Below are positions 33,968 through 43,203 of a stretch of DNA of 64,000 nucleotides, piece after piece. Under the pieces are notes generated by a model. That model made no database searches and was not told the DNA's origin. It saw only the letters and a list, made by a program, of their open reading frames with translations. The DNA lies in assembly GCA_964498335.1 (NCBI GenBank), contig CAZCGL010000001.1, positions 124,001 through 188,000 on the forward strand, in the 5' to 3' direction. Made by a program: the position numbers and the translations under genes. Positions within the stretch are counted from its first letter, which is position 1. Each line of letters starts with the position of its first letter. Source of the stretch: Azoamicus sp964498335 (GTDB lineage: Bacteria; Pseudomonadota; Gammaproteobacteria; UBA6186; Azoamicaceae).

Positions 33968-35062
33968 TTATATTTTTAATGGCAATGTTATGTAGATACA
34001 ATTTAATTTTTTTTCTTTAATTATTATAAAAGCTTTGTTTTCTGGTATTATTATTTCTGTTTTTTCAGTTTGAATTATTTTTGATATGTTATTAATATGT
34101 CTGAAATTTAAATTTAAACTCAAATTTTTGCCTGATAAAATACTGTCTAATTTTACGACACCTGTTTCTGATTTATGTTTTACTGTTAGTGATATTTTAT
34201 TTAGTTTAGAACTTAATACAAGTACATTATTATTACATATTATTTTTAATACATTTATTGATTTTTTAAGTTCTTGCGTGTTTAATATTATTTTTGTATG
34301 GTTTTCGTATTTTGTGTCTATTATGCTGTTTTCATAATAATCATTAATTAATCGACTAGTTATTGTTACTTTGTTATTTATTATTTTAATATAGTTTTCT
34401 GTTATATTTATTATATTTACTTCATTTTCTTGATATTGATTTATAAATTCTTTTATAAATTTTTTTGGTATTATTATTTTAAATCGTTTATTTAAATCTT
34501 CTACTAAAATTTGAGAAAAAGAAGTTCTGATACCATCTGATGCTAATGCGGTTAAACTGTTATTATTTATATCTATTAATATACCATTAATTAAATTTTG
34601 TTGATTATTTTCTGATGCAGTTATAAATGGGTATTGAAACAATTTTATTAAGTCTTTTGAAGTTATTTTAAGTCTAAATAATATTTGTCTTTCACTTCTG
34701 AATGAAGGAAAATTTGCGCTGTATATTAGTGGTAGTTCAAATACACTTGATTCAGTTTGAATTTCTGTAAAATTATTTGTTTTAAATATACGTATATAAG
34801 AATCGTTTTTTGTTACTCTACATATATTATATATCAATTCATATCGTAAAATAATATCTATATTTTCTTCATTATAGTCATCATTGAGTTCTTTATATGT
34901 AACAATTTCTATATCTTCATTTATAGAAATACAAAATACTTTATTTTTTATTTTTTTTAATAATATGCTTACTCCTATTTCTTCTTTCTGCGTTATTGAA
35001 ACACCGCCTTCTACAATTTTTAGCATATCTATTAAATCTTTAGATTTTATTTTTATTTCCAT
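33968..35062 (-). CDS. dnaN: DNA polymerase III beta subunit (sliding clamp)
   Basis: A 364-residue clamp that tethers polymerase III to DNA. The N-terminal IKSKDLIDMLKIVEGGV, the ELPLIYSANFPSF-type strand in domain I, the central SDGIRTSFSQI segment and the C-terminal region ending CIYITLPLKI fit the three-domain fold. Length is normal. It lies one base after dnaA in the conserved dnaA-dnaN order. It is moderately diverged and isoleucine-rich, but no domain is missing. Confidence 0.93.
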   Translation of the reverse strand: MEIKIKSKDLIDMLKIVEGGVSITQKEEIGVSILLKKIKNKVFCISINEDIEIVTYKELNDDYNEENIDIILRYELIYNICRVTKNDSYIRIFKTNNFTEIQTESSVFELPLIYSANFPSFRSERQILFRLKITSKDLIKLFQYPFITASENNQQNLINGILIDINNNSLTALASDGIRTSFSQILVEDLNKRFKIIIPKKFIKEFINQYQENEVNIINITENYIKIINNKVTITSRLINDYYENSIIDTKYENHTKIILNTQELKKSINVLKIICNNNVLVLSSKLNKISLTVKHKSETGVVKLDSILSGKNLSLNLNFRHINNISKIIQTEKTEIIIPENKAFIIIKEKKLNCIYITLPLKI

Positions 35063-35063
35063 T

Positions 35064-36098
35064 TTATTTTATTATAGAGTTTTTAATGTTTTGAATATCA
35101 TTTTTTATTAATGTGTCTTTTTCTATCAATTTTTTTATTTTTTTGTATGAATGAATAATGTTTGCATTTGTATAATTACAAAATAATAAGCTTATTTCTG
35201 AAAAAGTTTTATTTGTTAATGTTTTACATAAATAAAATATTATTTGTCTTATTAAAACTATGGATTTATCTCGTTTTTTATTTTTTATCTTGTCTAAATC
35301 TGTATTATAATACAATAATGTATATTTTATAATATTATCTAAAGATATTTTTTTGTCATTTTTGTCATTTTTGTCATTTTTGTTATTTTTAATTATTAAT
35401 CCACGTAATATTATTTTTATTATTTCATCATTTATATTTTTTAAGTTTTTTAGTGATGTATGTGATGTTATTATTATTTGTATATTATTTTGAATCATTA
35501 ATTTGAGCATATTTTGTAATTTTTTTTGAGTATTTAAATTCATTTTTATTAAATTAATCTCTTCTATTATAAGTAAATTACTATTTTTAATTGATAGCTC
35601 TGTATATTCTATTTGTTTTTTAAATATTGTGTATTTTATATTTTTATTTAAATTAATTAATTCATTTATTATGAATGGTAAAATATCTTTTTTATTGTTA
35701 TTTATACTTTCTTCTATGAATATTGGATTATATAGTGTACCTAGATTTTTTATTATCATAAAAATTATTGATTTTATAAAATCATTTATATTTTTTAATT
35801 TTTCTTTTTTATTTATAACGAGTTTTTTTTTTTGTTTATATTGTTCTATAGAACCTATAACTATTTTTATTTTATAATTTTCATTACTTATGTTTTGTAA
35901 AATATTTTTTATTATAGACAAATAATTTTTTTCTATTTTTTCTTTTATATAGTTATTTGGGCTTAATAATATGAGTGTGTTATTTTCAGTATATGTTTCT
36001 AATGGACATATATATTCTATGAAATTTTTCATAGGTATTGTATTTTGTAAGTATTTTACGCATGTTTGCCAAAAGAGATTTTTTATTTCTGTATTCAT
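35064..36098 (-). CDS. dnaA: Degenerate chromosomal replication initiator DnaA
   Basis: The frame is dnaA by position (upstream of dnaN, divergent from rpmH) and by domain I, where LFWQTCVKYLQNTIPMKNF resembles LWQQCLARLQDELP. It has only 344 residues against about 460. Where the AAA+ P-loop GxxGxGKT should follow NPIFI (about residue 124) the sequence is EESINNNKKDIL. Walker B reads LLIIEEI, and a short sensor-1-like IIITSHT remains. The arginine-finger and lid regions are collapsed into an Asn-Asp-Lys repeat (about 239-249). Domain IV is recognisable (RDKSIVLIRQIIFYL, TFSEIS) but the DHTTV DNA-contact motif reads NYTNANIIHS. ATP-dependent box binding therefore looks lost. Confidence 0.82.
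   Translation of the reverse strand: MNTEIKNLFWQTCVKYLQNTIPMKNFIEYICPLETYTENNTLILLSPNNYIKEKIEKNYLSIIKNILQNISNENYKIKIVIGSIEQYKQKKKLVINKKEKLKNINDFIKSIIFMIIKNLGTLYNPIFIEESINNNKKDILPFIINELINLNKNIKYTIFKKQIEYTELSIKNSNLLIIEEINLIKMNLNTQKKLQNMLKLMIQNNIQIIITSHTSLKNLKNINDEIIKIILRGLIIKNNKNDKNDKNDKKISLDNIIKYTLLYYNTDLDKIKNKKRDKSIVLIRQIIFYLCKTLTNKTFSEISLLFCNYTNANIIHSYKKIKKLIEKDTLIKNDIQNIKNSIIK
35351..35386. repeat. 9-bp tandem repeat inside dnaA
   Basis: TTTTGTCAT is repeated three times exactly and a fourth time with one change (TTTTGTTAT). It encodes an Asn-Asp-Lys tripeptide repeat in the minus-strand dnaA where the lid of the ATPase domain and the linker to domain IV should be. It probably arose by replication slippage after constraint was lost. 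Confidence 0.85.
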
Positions 36099-36171
36099 AT
36101 AATAAACGTTGATTTTAAAATTTTTATATGTTTAATTATTCAATTATACATATTTTTTTGAGATTTTGAAA

Positions 36172-36306
36172 ATGAAAAGAACTTATCAACCTAATGTAAG
36201 AAAGATGAAAAAAAAACATGGATTTAGACTTAGAATGAAAACTAGATCAGGAAGAAATGTTTTGAAATCAAGAAGAAGAAAAGGAAGATATATTTTAACA
36301 AAATAG
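36172..36306 (+). CDS. rpmH: 50S ribosomal protein L34
   Basis: A 44-codon gene: MKRTYQPN at the start, HGFRLRMKTRSGRNVLKSRRRKGR in the middle and LTK at the end, all standard for bL34. It is too short for many ORF filters but unmistakable. It is divergent from dnaA across a 73-base gap, the classical arrangement in gammaproteobacteria, and is followed by the rnpA slot and yidD. Confidence 0.97.
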   Translation: MKRTYQPNVRKMKKKHGFRLRMKTRSGRNVLKSRRRKGRYILTK

Positions 36307-36313
36307 TCTTTTT

Positions 36314-36547
36314 ATGTTTATTAGCGTTGTTTTAAATGGATTTTTATTTTTTTCTAACTATTTTTTTTTAAATAAATTATTTTTTGTTAAAATTTATAAA
36401 AAAATAATTTTTTTATCAGTTTCTAGAAAAAAAGTTAAAAGTAAGCTTATTATTTTTTTTGTAAAAAAAAAACTTAATTATTTTCATTTTTATTTAATAC
36501 CCTTTGTTTTTTCGTTGTTGTTATATTGTTATATGTATATTTTATAA
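36314..36547 (+). CDS. Small membrane-like ORF in the rnpA position (possible rnpA relic)
   Basis: A 77-residue frame fills the space between rpmH and yidD where RNase P protein (rnpA) normally sits. Its stop (TAA) shares a base with the yidD ATG, which suggests it is translated or was until recently. The middle part, FLSVSRKKVKSKLIIFFVKKKL, loosely recalls the SKKVxxAVxRNxIKRxxRE region of RnpA, but the RNR signature is not intact. The rest is phenylalanine/leucine-rich and hydrophobic. It may be a heavily eroded rnpA, a pseudogene, or a chance frame. Confidence 0.35.
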   Translation: MFISVVLNGFLFFSNYFFLNKLFFVKIYKKIIFLSVSRKKVKSKLIIFFVKKKLNYFHFYLIPFVFSLLLYCYMYIL

Positions 36548-36753
36548 TGAAGCTTTTTTTAATTTTTTTTGTAAAGTTTTATAAGTTAGTTTTAAGCTCA
36601 ATAGTTTTAAGTTCTTGTAAGTTTTATCCTAGTTGTTCTAGTTATTTTATTTTTGTTTTAAATAAGTATAATTTTTTTGTATCTTTTTTTTTTATTTTAA
36701 AAAGAATATTTAAATGTTATTTTTTTAACGGTGGATATGATCCATCGTCTTAA
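36547..36753 (+). CDS. yidD: Membrane protein insertion efficiency factor YidD
   Basis: A 68-residue protein from the ATG at 36547 (the frame is open from 36526, but MKLFLIFFVKFYK is the usual start). CKFYPSCSSYFIFVL, the family CxFxPTCSxYA motif, and the end CYFFNGGYDPSS (HPGGYDPV in E. coli) are diagnostic. It assists YidC-dependent insertion of membrane proteins. It lies between the rnpA slot and yidC as in most bacteria. Confidence 0.92.
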   Translation: MKLFLIFFVKFYKLVLSSIVLSSCKFYPSCSSYFIFVLNKYNFFVSFFFILKRIFKCYFFNGGYDPSS

Positions 36754-36768
36754 TTTTTTTTGTAATTT

Positions 36769-38376
36769 ATGATTAAAAGTATTAAATATATTTTATGGTT
36801 TTTTTTGTTTTTTTTATTTTTTGTTTTATTTAATGCCTGGAAAAATGAAAAAAAATTAGTAAACGATTTAGATAAAAATTATGTAGAGTCTAATCTAAAT
36901 AATTTTCAATCTAAAGATTTTATTTTTTCGCAAAGTTTTAGAGAATATAATGATAAAGAAGAATTTATAAGTGTAAGCACTAATTTAATTGATGTTAAAA
37001 TAAATCCATTAACAGGCGATTTTTCTAATTTAGTTTTAAAAAAGTATTTGAAAGATTTAAATAGTGATGATGGAGTAGTTATTTTTAATAAAGCTGATGA
37101 TCGTTTTTATTATAGTCAAGTTGGTGTAATCAGTAATCAATTTCATGAAAATTTTGTTTTAGATAATAATAGCGTGTCAAAATTTAGTTATGATATTAAA
37201 GATGATGAATCTGGAGTGTTCGTTGTTTTAAAATATGAGATTGGAGATAATATTTTTTTATATAAAGTTTATACATTTAAAACTTACTCTTATGAAATAT
37301 GTATAGATTTTTACATTCAAAATTATAGTGTTAATGAAATTTTTTTTAAACATTATGGTTTGATTAGATATAAGAAAGAAAAAACTTCTTCTAGTTTTTT
37401 AAATTCAGGTATGCGTTCATATGAGGGTGGGGCAGTTTATACAGATAATAAACCTTATAAAAAAATTTCTTTTGATGATATTAAAGATAAAAGTTTTTCG
37501 TATTCATGTATAGGTGGTTGGATAGCTTTTTTGGAAAGGTATTTTGTTTCCGCTTTTATTCCTGATATACATAGTGAATATATTTACGTTGCTGAAAAAA
37601 TCTTAGATAAAATTTATTCTTTTAAATATTTAAGTTTAGATGATTTAAAATTAAATCCTAATGATTGTATGCGTGTTTCTACATCTTTATTTGTTGGGCC
37701 AAAATCTAATGTTTTTTTAAATAATTTATCTAAAGGGTTAGAGTTATCTATTGATTATGGAATTTTTTGGCCTATAGCAAGTCCAATATTTTATTTGCTT
37801 AGTTATATTTTTTATTTTATTGGAAATTGGGGATATTCTATAATTTTAGTTACTTTGATTATTAAGTTAATGTTTTTTAATTTATCTTCTATTAGTTATA
37901 GATCTATGGGTAATATGAAAAAGTTACAACCTAGATTGGAATTATTAAAAGAACAATATAAAGATGATAAAACTCAATTTGGCAATGCTGTAATGAATCT
38001 TTATAAAAAGGAAAATGTTAATCCATTAAGTGGGTGCTTGCCTGTTTTAATTCAAATACCAGTATTTATTTCACTTTATTATGTTTTGTTAGAAAGTATA
38101 GAATTAAGGCATTCGTCGTTTATTTTTTGGATTGCTGATTTATCTAGTAAAGATATTTATTATATTTTACCTATTTTGATGAGTTTGACTATGTTTGTTC
38201 AGCAAAGAATGAATCCGCCTATTCAAGATCAGCTTCAAGCTAAAGTTATGATGTTTTTGCCAGTATTATTTTTATTTTTATTTTTACAATTTCCTTCTGG
38301 ATTAATGTTATATTGGATTTTTAATAATATATTATCAATATTACAACAACATATTATAGTTAAATATTCTTTATAG
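36769..38376 (+). CDS. yidC: Membrane protein insertase YidC
   Basis: This 535-residue insertase matters for subunits such as the ATP synthase c subunit. There is an N-terminal transmembrane anchor (about 5-24), then a large periplasmic beta domain. The conserved core starts near residue 335: WPIASPIFYLL, GNWGYSIILVTLIIKLMFFNLSS (with the positively charged groove residue replaced or shifted to Lys), the NPLSGCLPVLIQIPVFISLYYVL stretch, and FPSGLMLYWIFNNILSILQQ. Full-length gammaproteobacterial form. It is two bases ahead of mnmE. Confidence 0.96.
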   Translation: MIKSIKYILWFFLFFLFFVLFNAWKNEKKLVNDLDKNYVESNLNNFQSKDFIFSQSFREYNDKEEFISVSTNLIDVKINPLTGDFSNLVLKKYLKDLNSDDGVVIFNKADDRFYYSQVGVISNQFHENFVLDNNSVSKFSYDIKDDESGVFVVLKYEIGDNIFLYKVYTFKTYSYEICIDFYIQNYSVNEIFFKHYGLIRYKKEKTSSSFLNSGMRSYEGGAVYTDNKPYKKISFDDIKDKSFSYSCIGGWIAFLERYFVSAFIPDIHSEYIYVAEKILDKIYSFKYLSLDDLKLNPNDCMRVSTSLFVGPKSNVFLNNLSKGLELSIDYGIFWPIASPIFYLLSYIFYFIGNWGYSIILVTLIIKLMFFNLSSISYRSMGNMKKLQPRLELLKEQYKDDKTQFGNAVMNLYKKENVNPLSGCLPVLIQIPVFISLYYVLLESIELRHSSFIFWIADLSSKDIYYILPILMSLTMFVQQRMNPPIQDQLQAKVMMFLPVLFLFLFLQFPSGLMLYWIFNNILSILQQHIIVKYSL

Positions 38377-38378
38377 TT

Positions 38379-39734
38379 ATGTATGATTTATCAGATACAA
38401 TAGTAGCAATTTCTACAGCAAAAGGTAATGGTGGAATTGGTATAGTTAGATTATCTGGAGAATTATCTGTTGAAATTGCTTGTTCTTTAATTAAAAAAAA
38501 ACGCATTAATGTAGGTATTAATTATGCATCTTTTTTTGATTCAAATTCTTTGTTAATAGATAAAGGAATACTTTTATTCTTCAAAAAACCAAATTCTTTT
38601 ACCGGTGATGATTTAATTGAATTTCATGCTCATGGTAATGACTTAATTTTGAATTCTTTGGTTTTCAGGTGTATTGAACTTGGAGCAAGGTTAGCATATA
38701 ACGGCGAGTTTTCGTTTAGAGCTTTTTTGAATAATAAGTTCGATTTGATTCAAGCTGAATCAATAAATTCTTTAATAAAATCAAGTTCTTTAAATTCTAA
38801 TAAATTAATTTTTAAGTCTTTATCTGGTAAATTTTCTGATTCAATTAATAATATAATATTAGATTTAAATAAATTAAAACTGAATTTAGATGCATCAATA
38901 GAATTTCCTGATAGTGTTTCATTTTCTTTTGATGAATTTTATTCTGCTTTTTTCGCTATTTATAATAATTATATAAGTTTGCTTGATAATATAATTTCTG
39001 ATGATTTTTTGTTTGAATCATTAAATTTAGTTATAATTGGTAATGTAAATGTAGGTAAGTCTAGCTTATTTAATACTTTATTAAAATCGAACAGAGCTAT
39101 AGTTTCTGATATGCCTGGTACAACTCGAGATTTTATTGAAAGTAATTTTATTTTTAATGGTTTAAATTTTAAAATTGTAGATACAGCTGGATTTAATTCC
39201 TCAAGCACAGATTTTATTGAAAGGATTAGCATTGAACAAACTTTCATTCAAGCTAAAAAAGCTAATGTTTTGTTATTTGTAGTTGATTCTTTTAATGATT
39301 CTGATTTTTTAAATGATTTAAATTTTAAAAAATTAATCAATATTTGTAAAAATAAAATTAAACTTATTATTTTAAAAAATAAAATAGATTTATTAAAAAT
39401 AGGAAAAAGTATTATTTATCATAAAGATTATATAGAAATTTTTTTATCAGTTAAGACAGGGGAAGGTATAGATTTATTACTACATGAGCTAAGTTCTATT
39501 TTTAATTTTTATTCAGAAAATTTATATTTTGTTAATAAAAGACAATATAATTTATTATTGATTGTTAAAAGTTCTTTTAATTCGCTCGTTACTTTAGATA
39601 GTGTGTATAAACCGTTAGATTTTTATTCTGATAATATTGGCCTTATTATTTTAAATTTAAATAATTTATTAGGAATTGATGTATCAAATGATGTTTTAAT
39701 TGATATTTTTTCTAATTTTTGTGTCGGTAAGTAA
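38379..39734 (+). CDS. mnmE: tRNA modification GTPase MnmE
   Basis: With MnmG it adds the carboxymethylaminomethyl group to U34 of certain tRNAs. The folate-like N-domain begins DTIVAISTAKGNGGIGIVRLSG and has EFHAHGN. The G domain inside the helical domain has P-loop GNVNVGKSSLFN near 222-233, DMPGTTRDFIE (switch I), DTAG (near 268), and NKID. The C-terminal CVGK retains the catalytic-region Cys. At 451 residues it is complete, in the yidC-mnmE-mnmG order. Confidence 0.96.
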   Translation: MYDLSDTIVAISTAKGNGGIGIVRLSGELSVEIACSLIKKKRINVGINYASFFDSNSLLIDKGILLFFKKPNSFTGDDLIEFHAHGNDLILNSLVFRCIELGARLAYNGEFSFRAFLNNKFDLIQAESINSLIKSSSLNSNKLIFKSLSGKFSDSINNIILDLNKLKLNLDASIEFPDSVSFSFDEFYSAFFAIYNNYISLLDNIISDDFLFESLNLVIIGNVNVGKSSLFNTLLKSNRAIVSDMPGTTRDFIESNFIFNGLNFKIVDTAGFNSSSTDFIERISIEQTFIQAKKANVLLFVVDSFNDSDFLNDLNFKKLINICKNKIKLIILKNKIDLLKIGKSIIYHKDYIEIFLSVKTGEGIDLLLHELSSIFNFYSENLYFVNKRQYNLLLIVKSSFNSLVTLDSVYKPLDFYSDNIGLIILNLNNLLGIDVSNDVLIDIFSNFCVGK

Positions 39735-39739
39735 ATTTT

Positions 39740-41611
39740 ATGATTTTATCATTCTATTATTTTGATGTTATTATTGTTGGTGCTGGTCATGCTGGATTAG
39801 AAGCAGCTTCAGCTGCATATAAATTTAGTTTATCTGTATTATTATTAACTAATAGGCTAGATTCAATAGGTGATTTAGCATGTAATCCATCTATAGGTGG
39901 TGTTGGTAAGGGGCATTTAGTTAAGGAAATAGATGCTATGGGTGGAATTATAGCTCAATTAGCTGATATGGCTGGGATAAATTTTAAAATATTAAATTCA
40001 AGTAAAGGTTATGCTGTCCAATCTACTAGAGTACAAGTTGATAGAAATCTCTATAAAAATTCTGTTAATTCTTTTTTAAAGAAATTAATTAATTTAAAAA
40101 TTTTACAACAAAATGTTATTGATGTTATTATTAATAATTGTGTTATTTCTGGTGTTGTAACTGATACTGGACTTAAGTTTTATGCTAAATCTGTCATTTT
40201 TACAGTTGGTACTTTTTTGGGTGGAAAAACATTTATAGGTAAGTCTGTTAATTATGGTGGTAGAATTGGTGATATGTCTGCTTTAAAATTATCTGATAAA
40301 TTTAAAGAAATTTTTCCAGCTATGGGTAGATTGAAAACTGGAACACCACCGAGAATAGATATAAAATCAGTATGTTTAGATTATTTTAGTGTTCAAAAAA
40401 GTGATATTCCTATTCCTTTTTTTTCAATTTGGAGTAAATTGGATAGATATATAGAATACACTGATTGTTATGTTATTTATACTAATTTAGATACTCATGA
40501 TATTATTAATGACAATATTAATTTATCAGCTATTTATAACGGAAGTATTAATGTTGTTGGGCCTAGATATTGCCCATCTATAGAAGATAAAGTTGTACGA
40601 TTTAAAGATAAAATGCATCATCAAATATTTTTAGAACCCGAAGGATTGAATAGTTATGAGTTTTATCCAAATGGTTTGTCATCTAGTTTACCATTAGACA
40701 TTCAAATTAAATTTTTACGTAGTATAATAGGTTTAAAAGATGTTATAATAACAAGGCCCGGATATGCCGTTGAATATGATTTTTTTGATCCAAGAATTTT
40801 AAAAAGTAGTCTTGAAACTAAAAGTATAAAAGGACTTTTTTTTGCTGGTCAGATTAATGGTAGCACTGGATATGAAGAAGCTGCAGCGCAGGGCATAGTG
40901 GCTGGTATAAATGCTTCGTGTTTTGTACTTGGTCTAGAACCTTGGGTTATGGCTAGAAGTGATTCTTATATAGGAGTTTTAATAGATGATTTAATAACTC
41001 ATGGTGTTGATGAACCGTATAGAATTTTTACAAGTAGAGCTGAACATAGATTAGTATTAAGAGAAGATAATGCTGATATCAGGCTTGTTGAAAAAGCTAG
41101 AAGTTTAGGGTTGATAAGTGATTATAAGTGGAAACTATATAATAATAAATATTTAAAGTCTAAGCTGTGTTTATCTTTACTTAAAAAAGATTCTTTTAAT
41201 TTTTTTTCTTTAAAAAAAAGTTTGATTTTTGATTTTTACAATATTTTATTACAAAAGGATTCAAAATTTATTGATCTATTAAAAAATCAGTTTTTAGATT
41301 TTAAGATTTTAAAAAATATATTTTCCTTAAATATTGATCCTCAGATTTTAAAATTTATAGAGATTAGTATTAAATACGCTGGTTATTTAGATAAACAAAA
41401 TAATGAAATCAAAAAAATCGAAAAGATAAAAAACTTTAAAATACCTATAGATATTGATTATTGTTGTATTTCTGGTTTATCTCTGGAAATAGCAGAAAAA
41501 TTAAATTTAATTAGACCTACAACTTTATACAATGCTTATAAAATTCCAGGTGTTACATTACCATCTATACTAATATTATTAGTTTATATTAAAAAAAAAT
41601 TGAATAATTAA
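39740..41611 (+). CDS. mnmG: tRNA uridine-5-carboxymethylaminomethyl modification enzyme MnmG (GidA)
   Basis: This is the FAD-dependent partner of MnmE. The dinucleotide fold VIIVGAGHAGLEAA is at residues 10-23, CNPSIGGVGKGHLVKEIDAMGG at about 52-73, and LKTGTPPRI, PRYCPSIEDK, QINGSTGYEEAAAQG and FTSRAEHRLVLREDNAD follow. At 623 residues it has the full helical C-terminal domain. The five-base spacing after mnmE implies co-transcription. Both tRNA-modification partners are kept although trmD in the same genome is broken. Confidence 0.97.
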   Translation: MILSFYYFDVIIVGAGHAGLEAASAAYKFSLSVLLLTNRLDSIGDLACNPSIGGVGKGHLVKEIDAMGGIIAQLADMAGINFKILNSSKGYAVQSTRVQVDRNLYKNSVNSFLKKLINLKILQQNVIDVIINNCVISGVVTDTGLKFYAKSVIFTVGTFLGGKTFIGKSVNYGGRIGDMSALKLSDKFKEIFPAMGRLKTGTPPRIDIKSVCLDYFSVQKSDIPIPFFSIWSKLDRYIEYTDCYVIYTNLDTHDIINDNINLSAIYNGSINVVGPRYCPSIEDKVVRFKDKMHHQIFLEPEGLNSYEFYPNGLSSSLPLDIQIKFLRSIIGLKDVIITRPGYAVEYDFFDPRILKSSLETKSIKGLFFAGQINGSTGYEEAAAQGIVAGINASCFVLGLEPWVMARSDSYIGVLIDDLITHGVDEPYRIFTSRAEHRLVLREDNADIRLVEKARSLGLISDYKWKLYNNKYLKSKLCLSLLKKDSFNFFSLKKSLIFDFYNILLQKDSKFIDLLKNQFLDFKILKNIFSLNIDPQILKFIEISIKYAGYLDKQNNEIKKIEKIKNFKIPIDIDYCCISGLSLEIAEKLNLIRPTTLYNAYKIPGVTLPSILILLVYIKKKLNN

Positions 41612-41645
41612 TATATTTAAAAGTCTATTGAAGTAATATTGATTT

Positions 41646-42074
41646 TTGTTTAATATTAAAAAATCTCTTTTTATTATTTGTTTTTTTATGTTCAAAAATT
41701 ATTTTTTTTTAAAAATTAATAATGGCTTTTATTTATTTTTTTTAAATGTGTTATTTCTATTTGTATTTTCAGTAATGTTTTTGTTTTTTTTTAATTATAA
41801 TTACGCAGTTTCATGTTTTTTAGGTGGTTTAATTAGCATAATTTCTTCTTATTTATTTTTTATAATATATTTTTATAATAATAAAAATAGTTCTTATAAC
41901 TCTATTATTAAGCGTTTTTATTTAGCTGGCGTGGTAAAATTTTTAAGTTTTATATTGTTATGTATAATTGCTTTTTTAATAGGTATTAGCAAGATATATA
42001 TTTTTTTATTTTTTTTATTTTTTTTTCAGTTTGTTATATGGTTTTTTTTTATATTTTTTTTTAATGGGATGTAA
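41646..42074 (+). CDS. atpI: ATP synthase protein I
   Basis: A 142-residue, four-helix membrane protein preceding atpB. The pattern YAVSCFLGGLISIISSYLFF, then RFYLAGVVKFLSFILLCIIAFL, is that of AtpI (UncI), which assists c-ring assembly. The frame opens with TTG at 41646. The ATG at 41688 is an alternative that would still keep all helices. It is extremely phenylalanine-rich and poorly conserved, as is usual for AtpI. Confidence 0.75.
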   Translation: MFNIKKSLFIICFFMFKNYFFLKINNGFYLFFLNVLFLFVFSVMFLFFFNYNYAVSCFLGGLISIISSYLFFIIYFYNNKNSSYNSIIKRFYLAGVVKFLSFILLCIIAFLIGISKIYIFLFFLFFFQFVIWFFFIFFFNGM

Positions 42075-42080
42075 ATTTTT

Positions 42081-42863
42081 ATGAGTGTAAATAATAGTGT
42101 AATAACTACTGGAGAATATATTAAACATCATTTAACTCATGTTGATGTAGGTAGTGGCTTTTGGACTTTTAATTTAGATACATTGATTGTATCTACATTT
42201 TTGGGTGTTTTCATTTTATTATCATTTTATTTAGCAGCAAAAAGAGCAACATCTGAAATTCCATCTGGTTTTCAAAATTTTATTGAACTAATTTTTGATT
42301 TTGTTGATGGTCAAGTTAGGGATACTTATCATGGAAAAAGTTCTTTATTAACACCATTGGCTCTAACTATATTTGTTTGGATTTTTTTAATGAATTTTAT
42401 GGATTTAATTCCAGTAGACTTTTTTTATATTATAGGTAAGTTATTGCATATTCATTTTATTCAAGATATGAAAATTGTTCCTACAACAGATCCAAATTTA
42501 ACTTTAGCAATGTCTTTTTCTGTTTTTTTGTTAATAATAGTTTATAATTTAGCATCAAAAGGTATTAAAGGTGTTTTAGAAGAGTTTTTTTTAAAACCTT
42601 TTGGGCCGTATTTGTTCATAGTTAACTTTTTTTTAAAATTAATAGAAGAATTAGCTAAGCCTATTTCATTAGGGTTACGTCTGTATGGAAATTTGTATGC
42701 AGGAGAGTTGATTTTTATTTTAATAGCCTTATTGCCTTGGTTTTTGCAATGGGTTTTAGGTGGGCCTTGGGCCATATTTCACATTCTTGTTATTACAATA
42801 CAAGCATTTGTTTTTATGGTTTTAACAATAGTTTATTTAAGTTTAGCAGAAGAAGCACATTAA
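42081..42863 (+). CDS. atpB: F-type ATP synthase subunit a
   Basis: This 260-residue membrane subunit forms the proton half-channels. LGLRLYGNLYAGELIFILIALLPW near residues 197-220 contains the essential stator Arg, and IQAFVFMVLTIVYLSLA near the C-terminus is the last helix. PLALTIFVWIFLMNFMDLIPVD is the conserved early helix. It is full length, 217 bases ahead of the end-to-end atp series. Confidence 0.96.
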   Translation: MSVNNSVITTGEYIKHHLTHVDVGSGFWTFNLDTLIVSTFLGVFILLSFYLAAKRATSEIPSGFQNFIELIFDFVDGQVRDTYHGKSSLLTPLALTIFVWIFLMNFMDLIPVDFFYIIGKLLHIHFIQDMKIVPTTDPNLTLAMSFSVFLLIIVYNLASKGIKGVLEEFFLKPFGPYLFIVNFFLKLIEELAKPISLGLRLYGNLYAGELIFILIALLPWFLQWVLGGPWAIFHILVITIQAFVFMVLTIVYLSLAEEAH

Positions 42864-42890
42864 TTTTAATGTCTTTGAAAAGGGGGAAAG

Positions 42891-43190
42891 ATGGACTCTT
42901 CAATTCAAGTATTACAAGCTGTAAGTAATTTACATGGGATGACTATGTTATCCGTATCTATATTGATAGGCGCAGGTGCTATTGGTACAGCTATTGGTTT
43001 TGGTATATTAGGTGGTAAATTTTTAGAAGGCGCTGCAAGACAGCCTGAAATGATACCTCAATTACAAGTTAAATTATTTATAGTCGCAGGTTTATTAGAT
43101 GCTATATCTATGATAGGCATAGGTATTGCGTTATTCTTTACATTTGCTAATCCGTTTTTTTCATCATTGGAAACTTTCATTCCTAAATAA
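42891..43190 (+). CDS. atpE: F-type ATP synthase subunit c
   Basis: A 99-residue proteolipid with two helices. AGAIGTAIGFGILGGKFLEGAARQPE is the first helix and polar loop. GLLDAISMIGIGIALFFTFANPF is the second, with the ion-binding carboxylate being Asp (as in E. coli D61). The sodium-type Gln/Glu-Ser signature is absent, so proton coupling is inferred. A GGGGGAAAG Shine-Dalgarno region lies just before the ATG. Confidence 0.96.
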   Translation: MDSSIQVLQAVSNLHGMTMLSVSILIGAGAIGTAIGFGILGGKFLEGAARQPEMIPQLQVKLFIVAGLLDAISMIGIGIALFFTFANPFFSSLETFIPK

Positions 43191-43203
43191 GGGGGATTTA
43201 TAA

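Noticed and set aside
36099..36171. Classical oriC in the dnaA-rpmH gap
   Set aside because: Only 73 bases, no cluster of TTATCCACA-like boxes, and no strand-composition flip on either side.
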